From Nostoc sp. KVJ3 (GTDB lineage: Bacteria > Cyanobacteriota > Cyanobacteriia > Cyanobacteriales > Nostocaceae): 64,000 nt of DNA. Each line of letters opens with the position of its first letter. The stretch's first letter is position 1. The stretch lies in the NCBI RefSeq assembly GCF_026127265.1, contig NZ_WWFG01000001.1, positions 868,001-932,000 on the forward strand, in the 5' to 3' direction. The notes beneath the pieces are model-generated. The model worked only from the letters and a program-made list of their open reading frames with translations, made no database searches and was not told the origin of the DNA. The position numbers and the translations under genes are program-made. Positions 7,940-16,433 of this stretch are shown here, one piece after another.

Positions 7940-9058
7940 TTAATTAATCTGGAAGATAGTCAGTTTTTTGGCTCCAGCAAGTAGTTTTTTCCCATTATCT
8001 ATAAATGCTAGAAAGGGCGAACTTAATTCTTGATAAAATATTTCCTTTCCAGAACGCATATCAACAACTCCCATCCCGTTAGTAAAAAGATAACCATTCA
8101 TGTCATCAGCTACTAGGTGAGCAAAAGCAACTAAGTTATTATCTGGGCTAATAGCAAGAGAGACAATCCCGCCATGATCAATGAAGATATTTTGACGTAT
8201 GCGAGAATCGTGATATTGTTCTTTACGAGTTTTCGCTTGTTTAAGTAGCTTTCCTGAAGCTAAATCCCATAATAAAATCGTTCTTCCACTTTCTGCCATA
8301 ACTTCTTTTCTATAATAATTAGAAGTCACTAATTTTGTACTATCCGAACTCAGCGCAAAAATATCTGCCTTAATTGCATAAAGAAAACGTTCTGATTCAA
8401 CATCCCAAACATACACCCTATCTGAATGAGAAAATGCGCGATCGTGTGAGCCTATTCTTCCTACCAAAAATCTTCCATTTTGAGTGATTGAAAGTTTTTG
8501 GATATAAATTTCTTGTCTCTGATCGTTACTACTATTAGATAAGGGAATAAAACTACTAGGTACACCAGTGGTTAAATTTTCTGATTTATAAACTTCAATG
8601 CCTTTATCATTTACAGAGAAAGCTTTCTTACCATTTGGATGCATGACATCTATACGATCAACCTTCGATGCATTATGTTTAACTACGCCAGTAGAAGGTA
8701 TCCACACACTATCATCTTTTCGCCGATTTTCTACCTCTTTTAAGAAAATCCAATTACCGCTAGCACCAAAGCTTAGACTTGTATAAGAGGCTCCTCCAAA
8801 AGAATGTCCATATCTAAAGCTGCTAATAATTTTCAATTCTGATACATCAATAAGATGTGCAAAACTCTCAGGAACAGAACTTTCGGTACTACCTCCACAA
8901 GCTACTAATGTTTTATCAAGGCTAACATCTCCAAATTCACATGGAATATCTAGAGTTTTAGCACGGAAAATTTTCACTGCTTCTGCTGGCTTTTGCAAAG
9001 TCATGACTCCGAAACCAACAAACAAAAAACCTGCAACTAATCTTACAATTCTTCTCAT
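7940..9058 (-). CDS. exported beta-propeller protein
   Basis: The 372-aa product has a signal peptide (residues 1-27, ending KPAEA). The rest shows several WD40/YVTN-like blades, e.g. LVTSNYYRKEVMAESGRTIL, ILLWDLASGKLLKQ, RVYVWDVESERFLYAI and SLAISPDNNLVAFA, the W-D and SPD signatures of propeller repeats. Likely a periplasmic or outer-surface binding scaffold. Similar ones in cyanobacteria sit next to caspase-like proteins; none is adjacent here, though a CHAT protein lies 7 kb away. Confidence 0.8.
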   Translation of the reverse strand: MRRIVRLVAGFLFVGFGVMTLQKPAEAVKIFRAKTLDIPCEFGDVSLDKTLVACGGSTESSVPESFAHLIDVSELKIISSFRYGHSFGGASYTSLSFGASGNWIFLKEVENRRKDDSVWIPSTGVVKHNASKVDRIDVMHPNGKKAFSVNDKGIEVYKSENLTTGVPSSFIPLSNSSNDQRQEIYIQKLSITQNGRFLVGRIGSHDRAFSHSDRVYVWDVESERFLYAIKADIFALSSDSTKLVTSNYYRKEVMAESGRTILLWDLASGKLLKQAKTRKEQYHDSRIRQNIFIDHGGIVSLAISPDNNLVAFAHLVADDMNGYLFTNGMGVVDMRSGKEIFYQELSSPFLAFIDNGKKLLAGAKKLTIFQIN

Positions 9059-9109
9059 TTGTTCCTCGTAAATATGCTAAATATCAGGACTATAAGTTGT
9101 GATTTTTTA

Positions 9110-9673
9110 CTAAAATAGAGAGGCATTAATAAAATTAACAGCAGGGCAGTTAGTACCTCCTCTTGCACAAGAAACTTCTATCGCCAGATTTTTTTTACCA
9201 ATTAAATCTAGCTTTTGTGCAGCTATTTGTCCAGATTTTAAAGTTTGAGAAGCAACTTGTTCACCATCTAGATAAAAACTCACTTTTGTTTGAGAGCCTT
9301 TGGCTATAAGTGAATGAGCATTATCAGCATCATCTTGAATACCAAATGTTGTGCTAAATTTTGAGAACCTTGGTAAATCCTTAGACTGTATTCTACAGAT
9401 AACAAGTAATCGATCAGAAGAATATCCTACTGCTAAAGAAAAAATGGAATCAAAAAGTTGTCTGCCAATTGTAACTTCTTCAGTATTAATAGATAGCTTA
9501 TTATCTAAAGCTGGTTCCTTAACACAATGTGTAGTTGGTAAAGCAACTTTATATTCAGCCTTAGCAAAAGCTGTAAATGGAATTAAAATTAAGAATGTAC
9601 TAAAAAGAGTGAACGTTAGATAATAAAATTGACTCTTGCTAGATTTAGATTGGTATGTTGACTCAAAATTCAC
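9110..9673 (-). CDS. exported NPCBM-like protein, paralog 1
   Basis: The 187-aa product has a signal peptide (hydrophobic residues 17-36, ending FAKA). The mature part (EVTIGRQLFDSIFSLAVGY, KFSTTFGIQDDADN, TKVSFYLDGEQVASQTL and CPAVNFINAS) follows the NPCBM/CBM51 pattern, where a beta-sandwich binds glycans next to glycosidases. It is homologous to the next gene upstream (9781-10326). It likely acts in the periplasm or on the cell surface; the ligand is unknown. Confidence 0.75.
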   Translation of the reverse strand: MNFESTYQSKSSKSQFYYLTFTLFSTFLILIPFTAFAKAEYKVALPTTHCVKEPALDNKLSINTEEVTIGRQLFDSIFSLAVGYSSDRLLVICRIQSKDLPRFSKFSTTFGIQDDADNAHSLIAKGSQTKVSFYLDGEQVASQTLKSGQIAAQKLDLIGKKNLAIEVSCARGGTNCPAVNFINASLF

Positions 9674-9780
9674 AGGTATTTATCCTTGACTATTTTTCTG
9701 TATAAACAATGATTGTTTGAGCAAATAGTGGCATGAATTCAGAAATGATATTTCAAATGTTTAGTTGTCATAACTAAAAA

Positions 9781-10326
9781 TCAGAAAAATGATGCTTCCA
9801 CAAATTCAACTGCTGGACAGTAATCTAAAGTGTAGAGTTTTTGTGTACAAGTAACTTCTATTGAAATATTATTATTTTTACTCACCTCTAGATTTTGGGT
9901 AGCAATTTGTCCAATTTGTAATATCTGAGATTCAACAGCTTGACCATCTAAAAAGAAAGTTACTTTAGTTTTTTTAGCTGTTTCATAATTAGCATCGTCT
10001 TTTATCCCAAATTTGACTCTAAATTCTGTATTGTGTGATTGTTTGTTGACTGGTATTCTACAAACGATATAGGCTTTATACTCGCTGAAGTTTTTTACAC
10101 CTAATGAGAAGATAGAATCAAATAGTTGATTACCAATAGTTACTTCTCTGATCTCAGGAGAAAATTTATGAGCTGGCTGGTATCCAGATTTTTGTAAACA
10201 GCGCGTTTCTGATAAAGGTATCTGTTCTTTTGCTTGAACGGATGTCAGTAAAATTACAGGTGAAAGTACTGTCATGAAAACAGAAAGTGTTTTGTTAAAA
10301 AATTTAGTTTTTGTTGAATATTGCAT
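9781..10326 (-). CDS. exported NPCBM-like protein, paralog 2
   Basis: The 181-aa product has a signal peptide (residues 1-32, ending VQAKE). EVTIGNQLFDSIFSLGVKN, FRVKFGIKDDANYE, TKVTFFLDGQAVESQIL and CPAVEFVEAS align with the neighbouring 9110-9673 product over its whole mature length, so the pair arose by tandem duplication. The NPCBM-like assignment rests on the GI-DDA and V-FFLDG signatures. The two genes are 107 bp apart and may be transcribed separately. Confidence 0.75.
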   Translation of the reverse strand: MQYSTKTKFFNKTLSVFMTVLSPVILLTSVQAKEQIPLSETRCLQKSGYQPAHKFSPEIREVTIGNQLFDSIFSLGVKNFSEYKAYIVCRIPVNKQSHNTEFRVKFGIKDDANYETAKKTKVTFFLDGQAVESQILQIGQIATQNLEVSKNNNISIEVTCTQKLYTLDYCPAVEFVEASFF

Positions 10327-10464
10327 ATTAATTCACTGCTTCTAGATTTGAAATGACATTACTTAACTGGCTGGGAAATAAAGTGCGATCGCTTCCTATG
10401 ACTATTAACAAAAATCACATAGTCAAAGCAAAGTTGGTATTCTTAACTGACATCAGCCAGAATT

Positions 10465-10779
10465 CTATTGCTGATAGCAGCTAATAAATTCTCTAATTAC
10501 GTAGCCCCAGACTCTATATTTACCCTTGTAAGAGCCGCCTATTCTAGCCCAAGCACGATTTTGGCTATCATAGGATATTTCGATAATATCGACTTGTCTC
10601 CCATTTTTAAGAGTATTTATTACTTGACCATTTGGTTGATCGCGCACATTTAGTGGAGTTCCAGTAGGATCTGTTACTTGGCAAACTGTCTGTGCCTTCA
10701 CAGGTGATAATGTTAAAATTCCAAGTAATCCTGTAGTAGATAGCAAGAAAAGTATTTTTCGGAAAATGGTAATTTTCAT
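10465..10779 (-). CDS. exported bacterial SH3 (SH3b) domain protein
   Basis: The 104-aa product is a signal peptide (residues 1-29, ending PVKA) plus a single SH3b domain: PTGTPLNVRDQPNGQVINTL, KNGRQVDIIE and RAWARIGG...WGYVIREFISC. SH3b domains commonly bind peptidoglycan or peptide ligands. Two cysteines (CQVT, ISCYQ) could close the domain. It lies 17 bp downstream of the 10797-11561 gene and may be its cotranscribed partner. Confidence 0.85.
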   Translation of the reverse strand: MKITIFRKILFLLSTTGLLGILTLSPVKAQTVCQVTDPTGTPLNVRDQPNGQVINTLKNGRQVDIIEISYDSQNRAWARIGGSYKGKYRVWGYVIREFISCYQQ

Positions 10780-10796
10780 GTTTTATTTGAGCGCTA

Positions 10797-11561
10797 CTAG
10801 CGTCTGTTTGGTAGAGAAGTAGTGCAGCCAGCTTGCTGTAATTTGTTCTTCGTTTCTGCACTGAAATACCAATTGTTAGGTGGTGCTATGGATGCCAAGT
10901 CTAATTCTCTTTTTTGAGATGTAATAGTGTCGTAGACTCCTGATAAGCCTTTCACAAAAGAAAGTTTGTCATTCTCTGTATTAATAGTTTTCCCAAAAAC
11001 TGTACCAATCTCTACATACTGAGAATTTTCTGTAATTCCGACGACGCAAACTTTGTTAGGTGTATAAGAAGGTAAAATTGAAACGGTTAATACAGAACTT
11101 GGTATTGGAAAAGTACCATTTTCCCAATATCCCAAGAAAGGTATTGCACTACTATGAATTTTAGACCAAGCTTGTTGAAAGGATTTTAACTCGTTACTTT
11201 GCTTTCGTCGGGAAGCTGACAACTTAGTAAAAAGTTGGTTAGCAATTTGGCGAGGAACTCCCTTTTTGACTAAGCAACTAACTTCACCACAATAATCAAA
11301 TTTACGAGGACGACCATCAATAATTTTCCAGCGACCATTTTGACGCTTTAAAGTCACTATTCCACTATTTTGTCCAAGAAGATAATCTAGTGTGGCATAG
11401 TTATCAATAATCACAACACTATTAACTGGGCCATAGCCACGTCGTACTAAGTTTAGAATAGCAGAAGTATCTTCTTGTTGAGATTGTGTGAAGGCTGGTG
11501 ATGAGCTAGCAAATACAAGTGCTAAACTCAGACCAATGCAAGATGTAAATCTTATTTTCAT
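10797..11561 (-). CDS. exported hypothetical protein, three-member local family (member 1)
   Basis: The 254-aa product has a signal peptide (residues 1-25, ending AFT). An N-terminal extension (RRGYGPVNSVVIIDNYATLD, NGRWKIIDGRPRKF) resembles a small NTF2- or lipocalin-like domain. The C-terminal half (AIPFLGYWENG, SILPSYTPNKVCVVGI, GTVFGK and LQQAGCTTS) matches the products at 11611-12273 and 12489-13112. Conserved PFLG-W and V-C[VI][VI] signatures and the final GC mark the family. I do not recognise it. Confidence 0.7.
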   Translation of the reverse strand: MKIRFTSCIGLSLALVFASSSPAFTQSQQEDTSAILNLVRRGYGPVNSVVIIDNYATLDYLLGQNSGIVTLKRQNGRWKIIDGRPRKFDYCGEVSCLVKKGVPRQIANQLFTKLSASRRKQSNELKSFQQAWSKIHSSAIPFLGYWENGTFPIPSSVLTVSILPSYTPNKVCVVGITENSQYVEIGTVFGKTINTENDKLSFVKGLSGVYDTITSQKRELDLASIAPPNNWYFSAETKNKLQQAGCTTSLPNRR

Positions 11562-11610
11562 AATTCATCGCCTAATTTGTAAATACTTTCCAGTTTCCTA
11601 TTTAACAGTC

Positions 11611-12273
11611 TTATTTTGGACGTGAAAAAATGCAACCATGTGATTTAAAACTCTGAGCAATTGTAGATATCTGGTTCGCATCGATTGCAAGGTGTTTTAT
11701 TAACTCGACAGGTGTTTTAAGTGGTTCTGGATTAGCTAAAGGGGAAGTGACGTTTAGCTGGGGTTTATTATCTATAACAACAGCTATGCCTAAATAATTG
11801 CCTTCTTTAATATATGTAGCAACACCACGAGTATGTATTTGTCTGTTAGATACAGTACCTACAGTAAAACTTGCTAGTTCTTCTTCTGTGGAAATAATGC
11901 ATACTTTACCTTTCACATTTGATGGATAAATACTCACAGTCTGTTCGTATCCCGTCCAAAGACCAAGGAAAGGTGTAATGTTTGGATTTACTTCTAACCA
12001 GGCTTTTACAAAGGATTGAATTTCATGTTTTTGTGCGGAAGTCCGACGGTCTCGAATATATTCGCGATTAGCTTCATTTTGCTGAAATCGTTTAATTAAT
12101 TGAATAAAGTCGCTTTTTATTTTCTGCATTTCTCCATTACTAGGATATCGCTGAGAAGATGCCAGAGTAGGTAAATATCCAGCGATTATAACTACTAGGC
12201 TAATACTCAGGCTAAGTACTGCTTTGTTTTTATGTAATAGTTTTATGTGTTTCATGATTTTACAATTTTTCAA
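11611..12273 (-). CDS. exported hypothetical protein, three-member local family (member 2)
   Basis: The 220-aa product has an N-terminal hydrophobic segment (AVLSLSISLVVIIAGYLPTL) that is probably a signal peptide. After a helical region (KSDFIQLIKRFQQNEANREY) come the family signatures SFVKAWLEVNPNITPFLGLW, SIYPSNVKGKVCIIS, GTVSNRQIHT and HGCIFSRP. Function unknown. The family core is about 130 residues. Confidence 0.7.
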   Translation of the reverse strand: MKNCKIMKHIKLLHKNKAVLSLSISLVVIIAGYLPTLASSQRYPSNGEMQKIKSDFIQLIKRFQQNEANREYIRDRRTSAQKHEIQSFVKAWLEVNPNITPFLGLWTGYEQTVSIYPSNVKGKVCIISTEEELASFTVGTVSNRQIHTRGVATYIKEGNYLGIAVVIDNKPQLNVTSPLANPEPLKTPVELIKHLAIDANQISTIAQSFKSHGCIFSRPK

Positions 12274-12429
12274 TCAAATTTTTCTTTAGTCTTTACTCTG
12301 ATGACTGCCAATAAAAGTTATGATTGGCTTGTCTGGATTTTTCAGTCAACTACTTATCCAGTCAGCTAATTTTTTTAACCAACTCTTCCTATACTTTCTT
12401 TCTACATGAGGGCAGACTGACGATTATTT

Positions 12430-12465
12430 GTAGGGTGCATTAGCGTTTCGCGTAACGCACCCTAC
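12430..12465. repeat. dispersed palindrome, possible terminator
   Basis: GTAGGGTGCATTAGCG, a five-base loop TTTCG, then CGTAACGCACCCTAC form a long hairpin. The GGGTGCRTTA...TAACGCACC sequence is a familiar dispersed repeat in cyanobacterial genomes. It sits in the gap below the 12489-13112 stop, so it could act as a terminator between two paralogs. Confidence 0.85.
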
Positions 12466-12488
12466 ATATCTAAATAATTTGATTACCC

Positions 12489-13112
12489 TCATGGTTTTGA
12501 AGTAGTGCAGCCAGCAGCATTAAATTGTGAGAGTATTTTGGCTGTATTCCGTTTATAAATTTGACTACTCGGATGTTTTAAAAGCTTGGGATAAGTATGT
12601 AACCACAGTTTGGCTCTATTGTCTTCAGGCAAAACATCTATAAGTCCTAAAAATTCTTGTTCTTTGATAATAACATTAGGCTTTCCCGACAATTGAAAGC
12701 GAATTTGTTTGTTAGAAACAGAACTAACAGCAAATTTTACATCTTCTGTATCCCCTGGCATAAAGATAATACAGACTTGATTTTTAACCCTTGATGGGTA
12801 AATCATCAGCCACGCTTCTTGTCCTTGCCATTCTCCAAGAAAAGGTGCAACAGTAGGAGCTATCCGTGACCAAGTTCTAACAAAATCCTCCTGAGTTTGA
12901 ATTTCACTTGTCTTTCGATAATCTGACCAATTTTCTGGGCCTGTTTTTTTATAAGTCCGAAGTTTAGGGATTTCTTCACGAAGTTCCTGCCTTAACTGAT
13001 TGATTTCAGTATTTGTTGGCTGCCGATTATCAGCTACTGCTGATAATTGATTACTACCCAAAATAACTAAACTAAATCCTAAGATAAACACTCTCTTCAT
13101 TTCTCTACTCAC
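12489..13112 (-). CDS. exported hypothetical protein, three-member local family (member 3)
   Basis: The 207-aa product has a signal peptide (residues 1-28, SRE start then hydrophobic VFILGFSLVILGS, ending AVA). Shared family signatures are DFVRTWSRIAPTVAPFLGEW, LMIYPSRVKNQVCIIF, VSSVSNKQIRF and AAGCTTSKP. It is closest to member 2. Function not recognised. Upstream gap 13113-13270 shows no gene. Confidence 0.7.
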   Translation of the reverse strand: MSREMKRVFILGFSLVILGSNQLSAVADNRQPTNTEINQLRQELREEIPKLRTYKKTGPENWSDYRKTSEIQTQEDFVRTWSRIAPTVAPFLGEWQGQEAWLMIYPSRVKNQVCIIFMPGDTEDVKFAVSSVSNKQIRFQLSGKPNVIIKEQEFLGLIDVLPEDNRAKLWLHTYPKLLKHPSSQIYKRNTAKILSQFNAAGCTTSKP

Positions 13113-13270
13113 TTTTACTTAGACAATTTTTCAAGGTAGTTTTTCTAATTTTTCTCACTCTGAACGGCTACAAAAAATCTTGCAATAGGCAAGATTTGAT
13201 ATCAGGTATATTGCGCTTGGCAACAATATACCCTCAGAATTGATACGACTTTATCTTCAATACAAGAAGC

Positions 13271-13726
13271 CTAGATTTCTGCAATAAGTTGATTTAGCTC
13301 CCTGATCATTTTCTTCGCATCCGCAGCTTCCCAAGGAAGATGAGAATATTCCACTACTCCAGTACCACCAGACGCAACGGCAATTACTGTTCGGAATGCT
13401 CCGATTATAGAAAGGACTCCCAATAGAATAAGTAGAATTCCAACCGATTTAATAAGAGAAAGACCAATCAATAAAAGTGCAACACCACCCAGAAGTGACA
13501 TAAACTTCAACTGGGTTTTGGTTTGAACTCCACCTATAGCTCGTAGGGGATAGGTAACTGTGTCATTACCTGTAGGTATCACCAGCAAAACATTAGGTGC
13601 ATTTACAATTAGTCTCTTGTTAGTCAACCAAAAATGGGATTTTAGGAAAAAAAGTAGCATTGAGTAGCTGAATTCATGTTCTTTCTGAATAGTCTCATCT
13701 TTTCCCAAAGGTGTATCTAGCTGCAT
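13271..13726 (-). CDS. membrane protein with PH-like domain
   Basis: The 151-aa product begins at an ATG preceded by AGGAG five bases upstream. Residues 28-60 (SHFWLTNKRLIVNAPN...IPTGNDTVTYPLRAIGGVQT) resemble a bacterial PH (bPH/YdbS-like) domain with the W-LTNKRLI signature. Residues 75-110 contain two transmembrane helices (MSLLGGVALLLIGLSL, GILLILLGVLSIIGAF). Motif copy B lies 44 bp upstream, in the same relative orientation as copy A to the graspetide gene, suggesting shared regulation. Function otherwise unknown. Confidence 0.7.
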   Translation of the reverse strand: MQLDTPLGKDETIQKEHEFSYSMLLFFLKSHFWLTNKRLIVNAPNVLLVIPTGNDTVTYPLRAIGGVQTKTQLKFMSLLGGVALLLIGLSLIKSVGILLILLGVLSIIGAFRTVIAVASGGTGVVEYSHLPWEAADAKKMIRELNQLIAEI

Positions 13727-13769
13727 TTTGCTCCTGCTCAGAGATTTGATTGGTTTCTACTTATCTAAT

Positions 13770-13806
13770 TGGGAATACTCTCAAGCAAATATGAGGGTGG
13801 TATGAT
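13770..13806. promoter_or_regulatory. 37-bp inverted-repeat motif, copy B
   Basis: Begins TTGGGAATACTCTCAAGC and ends TATGAGGGTGGTATGA; arms ACTCTCA/TGAGGGT are 8 bp apart. It lies 44 bp upstream of the PH-domain gene on the minus strand. The sequence agrees with copy A at nearly every position. Confidence 0.6.
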
Positions 13807-13883
13807 TTTTTTGTAAAAAATTTTGGGAATCCTGGCTAAATCAAGCTTCACAACCTATTTTTTAGATAAATCTAATATATTTA

Positions 13884-13920
13884 TTGGGAGCAGTCTCAAG
13901 GCAATATGAGGGTAGTATGA
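13884..13920. promoter_or_regulatory. 37-bp inverted-repeat motif, copy C
   Basis: Begins TTGGGAGCAGTCTCAAGG and ends TATGAGGGTAGTATGA. Outside the core it also shares a GTGAGATCGTGCGATCGC-like tail with copy A. It lies between copies B and D with no gene between. Confidence 0.6.
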
Positions 13921-14054
13921 TTTTTGGGAAAATAATTTTAGTGAGATCGTGCGATCGCTCATAACAGAGGCTACTTGTAACTACTGGAAAAAATCTCTAC
14001 AAATACCCTCCATAGATGGAGCCATAATTGAGAATTAGCCCCCTAATGATCTAA

Positions 14055-14091
14055 TTGGGAACAACCTCAATCAAATATGAGGGTAGTGAGA
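14055..14091. promoter_or_regulatory. 37-bp inverted-repeat motif, copy D
   Basis: Begins TTGGGAACAACCTCAATC and continues AAATATGAGGGTAGTGAGA. It is the most divergent of the four at its right end. It lies 243 bp upstream of the PEP-CTERM gene start, so copies B-D occupy the divergent intergenic region between the PH-domain gene and the surface protein. Confidence 0.55.
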
Positions 14092-14333
14092 TTTTTTGGA
14101 GAAATATTTTTTAGTTTTTTATAAATACCGTACAAATTAATAAATATTGATTCATCTATTTTGTGATTTGATTTATTTTTATTTTTGATTAAGTGTTTAT
14201 TCTGTTTCAAAAATATGCATTTAAAAACTAATCTTATTTCATGAGGAAAAGATATTCATTTCCTCAGCCTTTTAAATCAATCCATTGCAGTTTGTTACTT
14301 AGATTCCAAATCATTGATTGGAGATATTTTGCT

Positions 14334-15377
14334 ATGTTTTCCAACAGACCGAAGATTCAGCCAATTCGATTGATAAAGTCGCTCTGTTTTCTACTACCTT
14401 TGTCACTTATACTGACTGCAAATAAAGCAACCCTTGCAGCTGATTGGATGTATGCTCGTGATGCTGCGGGTGATGCGCTGGATACAAGTGACGGAAGTGC
14501 TTTTGATATTTTTGGTATTGGTATTAAAGATGATGGTAATGATGTTTGGATTGGCATCAACGCGAATATGAGTCGAGATGGCTACAATATGTCCAGAGTC
14601 TGCAATGGTAAACAATGTTACAATATATCTAACGGCAACATTGGTTGGGGTGATTTATTTTTCGATTTCTCTGGTAATAGTCAATTCGGTACTTCCAACG
14701 ATAATCGGCAATTGTTCGGTATTCGATTTGCACCTGGCAATGATTCCAAAGTAGGACTCGGTGTTTACAAGAATGTTTTTGGTGTTGGGGTTGAAACCCA
14801 GAATGCAGGTTATCGAAATTTTGGTCGTTATTACAACACCTTATCAGCGAAGCAAAAGCGAACAGCTAATGTTGGAGATTTAGCTTGGAATGATACCTAT
14901 TGGGGTGGCGATCCTCGCTATACAGGAGGACGCTATACCTATTCTTTGAATACAGAATCAGTACCCAATGTAATTGGTTCTGGCGATCGCTTGGGTGATG
15001 TAACTTTGTTAGATAGTAATTCATTATATTCAGCAGGGTTTGGCCAAGGTCTTTTCCAAGGTTCTCAATTATTTGGCTTTAAGTTTTCTCGGTCTCTTTT
15101 ACCAAGTGGTAATTTTATCGCCAGTTTATTTGAAGAATGCTTAAACGATTCGATCGCACTTCGCGGTCATTTGGATACACCACCACCACCACCAAAAATC
15201 ATACAACCACCAGTAACGCCACCTGTCCAACCACCAGTAACACCACCAGTAATACTGCCACCACAACCACCTACATTACCTATTAGAGATGTACCGGAAC
15301 CATCTGGCGTAATTGGCTTGCTAATATTTGCCTTGCTGGGAAAAAAGCATACTTTACAAGTAAAACGAGATTTATAA
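14334..15377 (+). CDS. PEP-CTERM exosortase-dependent surface protein
   Basis: The frame is open from 14241, but the ATG at 14334 has a GGAGAT ribosome binding site and yields a normal signal peptide (residues 1-34, ending LAADW), giving 347 aa. The mature part opens MYARDAAGDALDTSDGSAFD and is beta-rich with many aromatic and Asn/Gly residues, reminiscent of the XDD-type exosortase-dependent families in cyanobacteria. A proline-rich linker (PPVTPPVQPPVTPP) precedes a C-terminal PEP-CTERM signal: VPEPSGVIGLL, hydrophobic stretch, then KKH...KR. The product should be sorted by an exosortase (not in the window). Confidence 0.8.
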   Translation: MFSNRPKIQPIRLIKSLCFLLPLSLILTANKATLAADWMYARDAAGDALDTSDGSAFDIFGIGIKDDGNDVWIGINANMSRDGYNMSRVCNGKQCYNISNGNIGWGDLFFDFSGNSQFGTSNDNRQLFGIRFAPGNDSKVGLGVYKNVFGVGVETQNAGYRNFGRYYNTLSAKQKRTANVGDLAWNDTYWGGDPRYTGGRYTYSLNTESVPNVIGSGDRLGDVTLLDSNSLYSAGFGQGLFQGSQLFGFKFSRSLLPSGNFIASLFEECLNDSIALRGHLDTPPPPPKIIQPPVTPPVQPPVTPPVILPPQPPTLPIRDVPEPSGVIGLLIFALLGKKHTLQVKRDL

Positions 15378-15510
15378 GTAAGTAAATCAATCAAAAATAT
15401 TATAGGGTAGGCGATAAGCCTATCTTATTATTTATAGCTCAATACGGTTCACTTAAGGCTAAAACTCTTTTTTTACGAACCGCAGAGGCGCAGAGGACAC
15501 AGAGAGAAGA

Positions 15511-15537
15511 GAGGGAAGAGAGGGAAGAGAGGGAAGA
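15511..15537. repeat. 9-bp tandem repeat
   Basis: Three head-to-tail copies of GAGGGAAGA, following a GCAGAGGCGCAGAGGACACAG phrase that is common in cyanobacterial intergenic DNA. No coding potential. Short tandem repeats of this kind expand by slippage. Confidence 0.9.
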
Positions 15538-15582
15538 AATGCTTAACTGAACTGTATTGATTTATAGCTTCCATTAAAAATA

Positions 15583-15690
15583 ATATAGCGTTTCCCAATC
15601 ATACAAGGTACATCATAGCCCCCTCATCGCTTGCGGGGAGGGGGTTGGGGGTGGGGTTCTTGTACCTCACTCAACTGAGAACCGCTATAT
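15583..15690. mobile_element. MITE-like element
   Basis: A 108-bp segment starts ATATAGCGTTTCCCAA and ends TGAGAACCGCTATAT, with terminal inverted repeats ATATAGCG/CGCTATAT. Inside is the G-rich phrase GGGGAGGGGGTTGGGGGTGG that recurs in cyanobacterial miniature elements. It has no gene. Its right end touches the first base of the stop codon of the DUF928 gene. The non-autonomous-transposon reading is inferred from the inverted ends. Confidence 0.6.
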
Positions 15691-16433
15691 TACTCATGAA
15701 TTGAAACACTTACAGCATCAACAAATTGTTCTGGTGCTACCCACTCTTTGTCTAATTGTTTGAGTAAATTTATCCAGGCTCCTTGAATTTCAGCATCACC
15801 TGGATATTTAAAATGCAATTGTGCTAAATCATTGAGTGCATCATACCAAAGATGATTTTTAGTATAAAAAATATATTTATATAACTTATGTACTTGATGA
15901 TGCAAAAGATTACTATTAATAACTTTGTATTGTATCCATCCATCAACAACAGCATCAGGTTCATCGCTATTACTACCCTGACAATTTAACATCAAGTACC
16001 AACGGTAATTCTGATTTGGTTGCAACAAATTTTTTGACCCGGAAAGCAGACTAATTTTTATCAGTCCTGTTTTGGTAGCTAATTTAACTGTAATTTGATA
16101 GATAGTTGTGCGTTCCTGGGCGTCGAGTAGTATAAATTCGGCGTGTCGTATATCGTCCTGGCTGTAAGGTATATAAAACCAAAAGCTAGGATATGGAGAG
16201 GCTGTAAAATCATTGCCATCGTTAGCGTTAAGCGCCGTCAGAGGTTTACTCGTTTGCTTACATGCGATCGCTGGGCGGGTCGTTCCAGGCGTTGAATTTC
16301 CTTTTGGCGTACCTGTTGTAGGTGGTTGTGGTGGCGGTGAAGTTGCAGATAAATTTGGTTGTTCGAGTGCTTGTGTACCCAACATCAAAATCCCACTACA
16401 GATAAACCTGACAAAAATCCCAACCTGTTTCAT
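15690..16433 (-). CDS. DUF928 family exported protein
   Basis: The 247-aa product has a signal peptide, a Pro-rich stretch, and the cyanobacterial DUF928 hallmarks: TPGTTRPAIACKQTSKPLTA, SPYPSFWFYIPYS, LLDAQERTTIYQITVKL and NQNYRWYLMLNC. DUF928 proteins recur beside CHAT-CHASE2 genes. It is the last gene of a four-gene operon and overlaps the CHASE2 stop by 4 bp (translational coupling). Function unknown; likely a periplasmic sensor or surface partner. Confidence 0.85.
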   Translation of the reverse strand: MKQVGIFVRFICSGILMLGTQALEQPNLSATSPPPQPPTTGTPKGNSTPGTTRPAIACKQTSKPLTALNANDGNDFTASPYPSFWFYIPYSQDDIRHAEFILLDAQERTTIYQITVKLATKTGLIKISLLSGSKNLLQPNQNYRWYLMLNCQGSNSDEPDAVVDGWIQYKVINSNLLHHQVHKLYKYIFYTKNHLWYDALNDLAQLHFKYPGDAEIQGAWINLLKQLDKEWVAPEQFVDAVSVSIHE

